Origin: CAIKKG01 sp037444725
GTDB taxonomy: Bacteria; Patescibacteriota; Minisyncoccia; UBA6257; GWB1-50-10
DNA length: 6,154 nt
Reading direction: 5' to 3'
Assembly: GCA_037444725.1 (NCBI GenBank)
Contig: JBBILW010000030.1
Coordinates: forward strand, 1-6,154
Shown here: piece by piece, positions 1-4,195 of the stretch
Numbering within the stretch: the first letter of the stretch is position 1
How the letters are laid out: each line of letters starts with the position of its first letter
The notes under the pieces: model-generated
Seen by the model: the letters and a program-made list of their open reading frames with translations, nothing else
Told to the model about the DNA's origin: nothing
Database searches by the model: none
Translations under genes and position numbers: made by a program

Positions 1-567
1 AAAAAGTCCGCGAGGCATGGCTTCGCTATTAAAGAGGGAATGGTTGCCTCGCGCGGCAACGTACGCGTGGTGTTGTTTCTCCCGCAGTGCATTAATGTGT
101 TAAACGCGCGAACGGAGATTGCGGCGGCATTCCGCGGCGGAGCGGAAATGATTGTGGGGACGAGAAATCGTAAGAAGTTGCGTGAGACTTTGGGCGAAGG
201 GATGCGGCGCATCGTGCGCAGTGCGGGTAATACTCTGCTATGCGGGAAATCATTGCGACGTTTCTCGGACGCGCGCTTTGGCATGTTTGCGATGACCGAG
301 GACATGGCGCTTCGGGTGTTTTCTTTGCCCGACCTTTCTAATGACCGCGATATTTTAGTCGAGCTCATTGCAATTGCCGAAGCAAATCGTTTTCGTGTGC
401 ATGAAATAGTGTTTGAAAACGAAGAGGCGTGTTCATGCGGCGGGGGTGCATGGAGCGCATTCACTATGTTTCTGCGGGCGTTCCGCGCGCGAGCACGTCT
501 GCGCCGCACGCGCACATATCAACTCACGAAAAGCATTGGAATGGGAGAGGAAGACAATGTATCATAA
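1..567 (+). CDS. Family 2 glycosyltransferase-like protein, 5'-partial, DxD site missing
   Basis: The frame is open from base 1, giving at least 188 residues before TAA at 565-567. The ATG at 40 lies inside a conserved block, so the true start is upstream of the window. The pattern follows polyprenyl/dolichyl-phosphate sugar transferases (DPM1/Alg5-like GT2). A nucleotide-sugar-fold block 'GFAIKEGMVASRGN' (bases about 19-60) matches the usual G-A-x-x-x-G-x-x-x-A-R-G-D. It is followed by a 'GGAEMIVGTR' strand (about 139-168), then 'FSDARFGMFAMT' in place of the usual D-x-x-C-G-F-K, then 'DRDILVELIAIAEANRFRVHEI', which matches the family's W-x-D-x-E-L-L-x-L-A-x-x-x-G-Y-x-V-x-E. Where the catalytic DADL is expected after 'LF', the sequence reads L-P-Q-C-I-N, so both metal-binding aspartates are absent. 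The tail is Arg-rich with a Cys-x-Cys-Gly-Gly-Gly segment and no obvious membrane helix. It could be a divergent or inactive enzyme. Family assignment is moderate; activity and substrate are unknown. It ends 6 nt before tpiA. Confidence 0.68.
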   Translation, partial: KKSARHGFAIKEGMVASRGNVRVVLFLPQCINVLNARTEIAAAFRGGAEMIVGTRNRKKLRETLGEGMRRIVRSAGNTLLCGKSLRRFSDARFGMFAMTEDMALRVFSLPDLSNDRDILVELIAIAEANRFRVHEIVFENEEACSCGGGAWSAFTMFLRAFRARARLRRTRTYQLTKSIGMGEEDNVS

Positions 568-573
568 TACGTA

Positions 574-1311
574 ATGAATAAGCTCCTTGTCGGCAATTGG
601 AAAATGAAGCCCGTCACGCTTGCTGATGCCGAGTTATTGGCGCGCGCGAGCGATGCGGACGGCGTAGTGCTTGCCCCGCCCTTTCCGTACCTTGATTTTG
701 TGAAACGCATCGTGAAGCGCTCCCATATCGGCGTGCAGAACGTGTTTTACGAAAACCCGAAAAAGGGAGGTGCATTTACTGGCGAGGTGTCGTGTGCAAT
801 GGCAAAATCAATTGGCGCAACACATGTTATTGTCGGACACTCGGAGCGCAGGCAATTTCTTAATGAAAGCGATGCAACAATTGCGCGAAAACTCGCGGTA
901 GTTCTCGAGGCCGGACTTATGCCAATTTTGTGCGTAGGAGAGAAACACGACGTGCGCGATAAAGGGGAATCGCATGCGGCAAGCTTTGTGGAAATGCAGC
1001 TTATGACCGACCTCTCGCTTATTAAAAACGAAACCGCGGAGATTATTGTGGCGTATGAGCCTGTTTGGGCGATAGGCACAGGAAATAATGCGACGCCAGA
1101 ACAGGCATCCGTGATGAGCGCGGCGATACGCCGTTCCATCGCAAAAAATCACCCCGCGCTCCGCGTGCGCGTGCTCTACGGAGGTTCGGTCAATGCGAGT
1201 AACATTGCGTCATTTGCGCACGAGCGCGAGATAGAAGGCTTTCTCGTGGGAGGAGCAAGTGCGGACGCAGAGGAATTTTCGAAGCTCATAAATATTGTCC
1301 GAGGAATGTAA
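574..1311 (+). CDS. tpiA: Triosephosphate isomerase
   Basis: This cytoplasmic glycolytic enzyme interconverts dihydroxyacetone phosphate and glyceraldehyde 3-phosphate. The 245-residue product is about the usual length (around 250) and appears intact. The active-site set is complete: Asn8 and Lys10 in 'GNWKM', the GAFTGE segment at 66-71, electrophile His89 in 'VGHSERR', catalytic base Glu162 in 'AYEPVWAIGTG' with the flexible phosphate-gripping loop 6 following (about 165-175), then 'YGGSV' 202-206 and 'GFLVGGAS' 222-229 for phosphate binding. ATG 574 is the only sensible start: an in-frame stop lies at 565-567 and only two codons separate it from the ATG. The nearest purine-rich stretch, AGAGGAAG at 546-553, is about 20 nt away, too far for a normal Shine-Dalgarno site. 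It lies 6 nt behind the glycosyltransferase and 5 nt ahead of the next gene, so co-transcription is likely. No other glycolytic gene is present here. Confidence 0.98.
   Translation: MNKLLVGNWKMKPVTLADAELLARASDADGVVLAPPFPYLDFVKRIVKRSHIGVQNVFYENPKKGGAFTGEVSCAMAKSIGATHVIVGHSERRQFLNESDATIARKLAVVLEAGLMPILCVGEKHDVRDKGESHAASFVEMQLMTDLSLIKNETAEIIVAYEPVWAIGTGNNATPEQASVMSAAIRRSIAKNHPALRVRVLYGGSVNASNIASFAHEREIEGFLVGGASADAEEFSKLINIVRGM
1301..1305 (+). promoter_or_regulatory. Possible Shine-Dalgarno site for the 1317 gene
   Basis: GAGGA sits inside the last codons of tpiA, 11 nt ahead of ATG 1317. The spacing is slightly long but usable. It is the only recognisable ribosome-binding site near normal distance from any start in this window. 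Confidence 0.4.
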
Positions 1312-1316
1312 CTCCC

Positions 1317-2078
1317 ATGAATCGATCACTAAAAAAATTCATATACGGTCTTTTCTATTTTGTGTGCTTGGGGCTCATTGTTTTTCTTTTCACGCGCCCA
1401 TTGTTTAAGGCGGCGCCGACGTGTTCTGACAATATTATGAATCAGAACGAAACGGGGATTGATTGCGGAGGAAATTGCGTTGCGTGCGCCGAGAAAAATC
1501 TTTCACCGCTCACCGTGCAAGCACATAGAGTATTTTCACTTTCAACGGGACAATCCACGATACTTTTTGGCGTAGCGAATCCGAACAACGCCTACCATGC
1601 GGCAGGTTTTGATTATCATGTTGATGTATTCGACAAAGGGGGAACAAAAATTGAACGGTTTGATGGCAGATCGTCGCTGTATGCGAATGAGAGCAAGTAC
1701 ATGCTTGAACCAAGAGTCAGCGCGCGCTTCGACAATATCGGCGAAGTTGCCATTTCGCTCGATAATCCTGAATGGCGTTCAATCGATGAATTTGCGGCAC
1801 CTAAATTATCAGTTTCAGGCATTGTGACTGATGTGTTACCGGAGGGAAGTATCCGCGTGAGCGGGACCGCGTCGAATATAAGCGGTAATACGGCGCGCGA
1901 AGTGACGGTGCTTGCGGTGGCGCACGACCGATATAATGCAAAAATCTTTGCTTCGGAGACCGTCATTACTTCGCTTGTCGGATTTCAAAATGCGTCATTT
2001 ACCATACCGTTTCCAATCGACCCCATCTTCAAAAACGTTGACGCAGCGAAGACGGAGATGTTTATTAGTAGCAGATGA
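1317..2078 (+). CDS. Unrecognised membrane-anchored extracytoplasmic protein with four-cysteine DCGG motif
   Basis: The 253-residue product is of unknown function. A Lys/Arg-containing N terminus (residues 1-8) precedes one hydrophobic helix at about 9-27, which would anchor the rest outside the membrane; no lipobox is evident. Directly after it comes a cysteine cluster, C36-S-D ... NQNETGIDC50-GG-N-C54-VA-C57. This pattern recurs in predicted surface proteins of Patescibacteria, and the cysteines could form disulfides or bind metal. The rest looks like two beta-rich modules. Residues about 64-135 ('VANPNN...', 'VDVFDKGG') resemble a LEA14/WHy-type fold, and about 163-232 ('VSGTASNISGNTAREVTVLAVAHD') resembles an FxLyD-type module; both are weak reading-by-eye assignments. 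The gene starts 5 nt after tpiA, and its TGA stop overlaps the rodA ATG in ATGA. This coupling hints at an envelope role, but nothing in the sequence shows an enzymatic activity. Confidence 0.85.
   Translation: MNRSLKKFIYGLFYFVCLGLIVFLFTRPLFKAAPTCSDNIMNQNETGIDCGGNCVACAEKNLSPLTVQAHRVFSLSTGQSTILFGVANPNNAYHAAGFDYHVDVFDKGGTKIERFDGRSSLYANESKYMLEPRVSARFDNIGEVAISLDNPEWRSIDEFAAPKLSVSGIVTDVLPEGSIRVSGTASNISGNTAREVTVLAVAHDRYNAKIFASETVITSLVGFQNASFTIPFPIDPIFKNVDAAKTEMFISSR
2075..2078 (+). other. ATGA start/stop overlap coupling the 1317 gene to rodA
   Basis: ATG 2075-2077 of rodA overlaps TGA 2076-2078 of the preceding gene. A second in-frame ATG follows at 2078. Such overlaps commonly let terminating ribosomes restart. 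The closest purine stretch upstream, CGGAGA (2053-2058), ends about 16 nt before the ATG, so reinitiation rather than direct ribosome loading is likely. This is inference. Confidence 0.6.
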
Positions 2079-3151
2079 TGACGCGTTGGAGGTATTTTGA
2101 TTGGTGGATTGTGGCGGGACTTTTGGTGCTTGCGGCGGCAAGCCTTGTTTCTCTTGCGAGTTCGAATATCGCATTTTTTTGGCGCCAGATTGTGTGGTAT
2201 GCAGTCGGTTTATTTATCATCATCGCGGGAAGCCGATTCGACTGGCGCTGGCTTGGAAGCCAGAGCTGGTTTCGTCTAGGGCTTTACTGGTTCAGCGTCA
2301 CGCTTGTTGTCGTGTCCAACTTTCTTCCGGGAACGGTCCGCGGTGTAAAGAGCTGGATTAGTATCGGGGGGTTTCAATTCGAACCCGGTGAGCTCGTTAA
2401 ATTCGCCCTTATTCTCGTTCTGGCGGACTTTTTTGCGCGCAGGCATATCCATGCATGGCGCGCAAGAAACATTATTCAATCGTTTTTGTATGCCGCTATC
2501 CCTGGATTTTTTATCGCCATACACCCCGATTTCGGTTCAGCGTTTATTGTCATGACTATTTGGTTTGGCTTTATGGCATTGAGTGGTGTGCATGTGAAGC
2601 GTTTTTTGCTTAGTGTCGGCGTCGTAGGGGTTGCCGCGGTGCTTATGTGGTCGTTTTTCCTGAAGCCATACCAGCGCGAGCGCGTGACAGGCTTCCTTTT
2701 CCCCGAACGGGACCCCTTGGGCGTGAGTTATAACGTGATTCAGGCGAAGATTGCGATAGGATCTTCCGGCTTTTGGGGGAAGGGATTCCAAATGGGAACG
2801 CAGACCCAGTTCAAATTTTTACCCGAATCGCAGACCGATTTCCTGTTTGCCGCCTTCGTGGAGGAGTGGGGCTTCCTTGGGGGCGCCATCGTGCTCTTGA
2901 CATTCTTTGGGGTAGTGTATAGGATAGTGCTAATTGGACTCAGAGCCCGTGATAATTATTTCAGACTAATAAGTTTGGGAGGGGGTCTGTTTTTTATCGT
3001 TCATTTGTTTGTAAACGTAGGGGCGAATTTGGGTCTTTTACCGGTTGCAGGCGTCACATTTCCATTCTTCAGCTACGGCGGCTCGAACATTCTGACGTCT
3101 TCAATTATTTTAAGCATAATCCAACACATTAAACTTGAATCCTCAGCTTGA
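2075..3151 (+). CDS. rodA: RodA-type SEDS peptidoglycan glycosyltransferase
   Basis: This polytopic inner-membrane protein of the RodA/FtsW/SpoVE family polymerises lipid II into glycan strands, normally with a class B penicillin-binding protein. The 358 residues and many hydrophobic segments fit the usual ten-helix topology. Signatures in order: 'KSWISIGG' 92-99, 'FEPGELVKFA' 102-111 (family form usually Q-P-S-E), 'HPDFGSA' 150-156, then the long extracytoplasmic loop 'YQRERVTGFLFPERDPLG' 199-216 and 'SYNVIQAKIAIGSSG' 218-232. The loop ends in 'FLPESQTDFLFA' 248-259, whose Asp255 aligns with the essential SEDS aspartate. The C terminus carries 'NVGANLGLLPVAGVTFPF' 314-331 and 'SYGGSN' 333-338. 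The QAKIAIGSGG-like and PESQTDF patterns favour RodA over FtsW. ATG 2075 is chosen because it begins just before helix 1 and overlaps the previous stop. A GGAGG at 2088-2092 is internal to codons 5-6 and precedes no in-frame start at suitable distance. No mreB or PBP2 gene is seen nearby. Confidence 0.95.
   Translation: MMTRWRYFDWWIVAGLLVLAAASLVSLASSNIAFFWRQIVWYAVGLFIIIAGSRFDWRWLGSQSWFRLGLYWFSVTLVVVSNFLPGTVRGVKSWISIGGFQFEPGELVKFALILVLADFFARRHIHAWRARNIIQSFLYAAIPGFFIAIHPDFGSAFIVMTIWFGFMALSGVHVKRFLLSVGVVGVAAVLMWSFFLKPYQRERVTGFLFPERDPLGVSYNVIQAKIAIGSSGFWGKGFQMGTQTQFKFLPESQTDFLFAAFVEEWGFLGGAIVLLTFFGVVYRIVLIGLRARDNYFRLISLGGGLFFIVHLFVNVGANLGLLPVAGVTFPFFSYGGSNILTSSIILSIIQHIKLESSA
3135..3151 (+). other. 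17-nt overlap of rodA end and mltG start
   Basis: The mltG frame is open from 3120 (in-frame TAA at 3117-3119) and contains no ATG or GTG before its membrane helix. The TTG at 3135 is therefore the best start, placing the first five codons and part of the sixth inside the end of rodA. No Shine-Dalgarno motif precedes it, which points to coupling with rodA translation. Confidence 0.55.
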
Positions 3152-4187
3152 ACAAAGAGAGAGAGGCAATTTAAGCGCCGGACTCCTTACCGGATTGGGA
3201 GGGGCGCTTTTGTGCATTGTCGTGGTGGCCTATTTTTTCTACGGTCTGCAGCCGGCGGACTTGAAGGGGCATCCTTCGGCGGGCGTAAACGGTTCCGAAA
3301 AGACCGTGCTTTTTAAGATTGAGAAGGGCGAGGGCGTGCGGGATATCGGCGAGAATTTGGCGCAAAACGAGCTCATCAAATCGCTCGGCGTGTTCAAATT
3401 CTATTCGCTTGTGAGCGGAAGAGCGCAAAAGTTTTTGCCGGGCGTGTACGAACTCTCGACTTCCATGAGCACTCCAGAAATCGTGAAGACGCTCACGACT
3501 CCAGGGGCGAATGAGACACAGATAACCATCACTGAAGGCTCCACGGTCAAGGATGTGCAGGAGATGCTTGTTGATGCGGGAGTGTGGAAGAAAGATGTGC
3601 CGTTCGGCGTGCCCACGAAGGAACTGAAGTCCGAGTATCCCTTCCTCACGAATGCGACGAGTTATGAAGGATTTATCTTCCCGGACACCTATCGCATAGC
3701 GCTTGATGCGCCGCCCGAGACGATTGTCCGCATGTTCCTCGACAATTTTCAGATAAAGGCATGGTCGCTCCTTGAAGGAAAGCAGAATTGGTACCAGACG
3801 CTCACGCTCGCATCGCTTCTCGAAAGAGAAGTGCCGGAGTTTTCGGACCGGCAGATGGTGGCGGCGATACTCTTGAGGCGGCAGCGGATAAAGATGCCCC
3901 TTCAGGTAGATGCGACAGTAAGTTATGCAAAATGCGGAGGACTTCTGAGAGACTGCGAGACCTTAAAGATTACGAAAAACGATACCGCACTCAGTTCTCC
4001 CTATAACACATATCAGCGACTCGGGTGGCCCCCTACGCCGATCTCGAATCCGGGGCAAGCAGCAATAAAGGCCGCGCTCGCACCAAAAGACAATCCCTAT
4101 CTCTACTATTTATCAGCAAAGACAGGGGAGACGATGTTCTCAAAGACACTGGAAGAACACAATATAAAGCGAGCTAAATATCTCTAA
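3135..4187 (+). CDS. mltG: Endolytic murein transglycosylase, MltG/YceG family
   Basis: MltG is an inner-membrane lytic transglycosylase that cleaves nascent glycan strands and is proposed to end their elongation. The 350-residue product has a short charged cytoplasmic N terminus, one helix at about 16-38, a LysM-like substrate-binding region at about 57-122 ('FKIEKGEGVRDIGENL', 'FLPGVYELSTSM') and the catalytic YceG domain from about 128. Within it are 'TEGSTVKDV' 133-141, 'YEGFIFPDTYRI' 177-188, catalytic Glu230 in 'LASLLERE' (aligning with the E. coli A-S-I-V-E-K-E glutamate), 'MPLQVDATVSYA' 254-265, 'SPYNTYQRLGWPPTPISNPG' 288-307, and the closing 'YLYYLSAKTGETMFSKTLEEHN' region at 322-343. 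Cys267 and Cys274 flank a short loop outside the membrane and might pair. The start is a TTG (see the overlap entry), so N-terminal precision is lower than for the rest. Partnership with rodA fits coordinated strand synthesis and release. Confidence 0.95.
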   Translation: MNPQLEQRERGNLSAGLLTGLGGALLCIVVVAYFFYGLQPADLKGHPSAGVNGSEKTVLFKIEKGEGVRDIGENLAQNELIKSLGVFKFYSLVSGRAQKFLPGVYELSTSMSTPEIVKTLTTPGANETQITITEGSTVKDVQEMLVDAGVWKKDVPFGVPTKELKSEYPFLTNATSYEGFIFPDTYRIALDAPPETIVRMFLDNFQIKAWSLLEGKQNWYQTLTLASLLEREVPEFSDRQMVAAILLRRQRIKMPLQVDATVSYAKCGGLLRDCETLKITKNDTALSSPYNTYQRLGWPPTPISNPGQAAIKAALAPKDNPYLYYLSAKTGETMFSKTLEEHNIKRAKYL

Positions 4188-4195
4188 ACCACACC

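Noticed and set aside
130..147. Perfect 6-bp inverted repeat TTCCGC/GCGGAA with a 6-nt loop
   Set aside because: It lies inside the glycosyltransferase coding frame, has no T-run after it, and is short enough to arise by chance in GC-rich codons.
40..567. ATG 40 as the true start of the first gene
   Set aside because: The frame is open upstream to base 1, and the upstream codons (H-G-F-A-I-K-E-G) continue a conserved GT2 block, so the gene begins outside the window.
747..1152. Two minus-strand open frames of over 110 codons opposite tpiA
   Set aside because: The plus strand encodes a complete TpiA with every active-site residue here, and the antisense products show no domain.
2088..2092. 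GGAGG as a ribosome-binding site for a later rodA start
   Set aside because: It lies within codons 5-6 of rodA; no in-frame ATG/GTG/TTG sits 5-10 nt downstream, and GTG 2111 would cut into helix 1.
2075..3151. Assignment as FtsW rather than RodA
   Set aside because: The loop motifs QAKIAIGS-G, 'FLPESQTDF' and the short C terminus ending soon after 'SYGGSN' fit RodA better, though SEDS subtypes in CPR are not cleanly separated.
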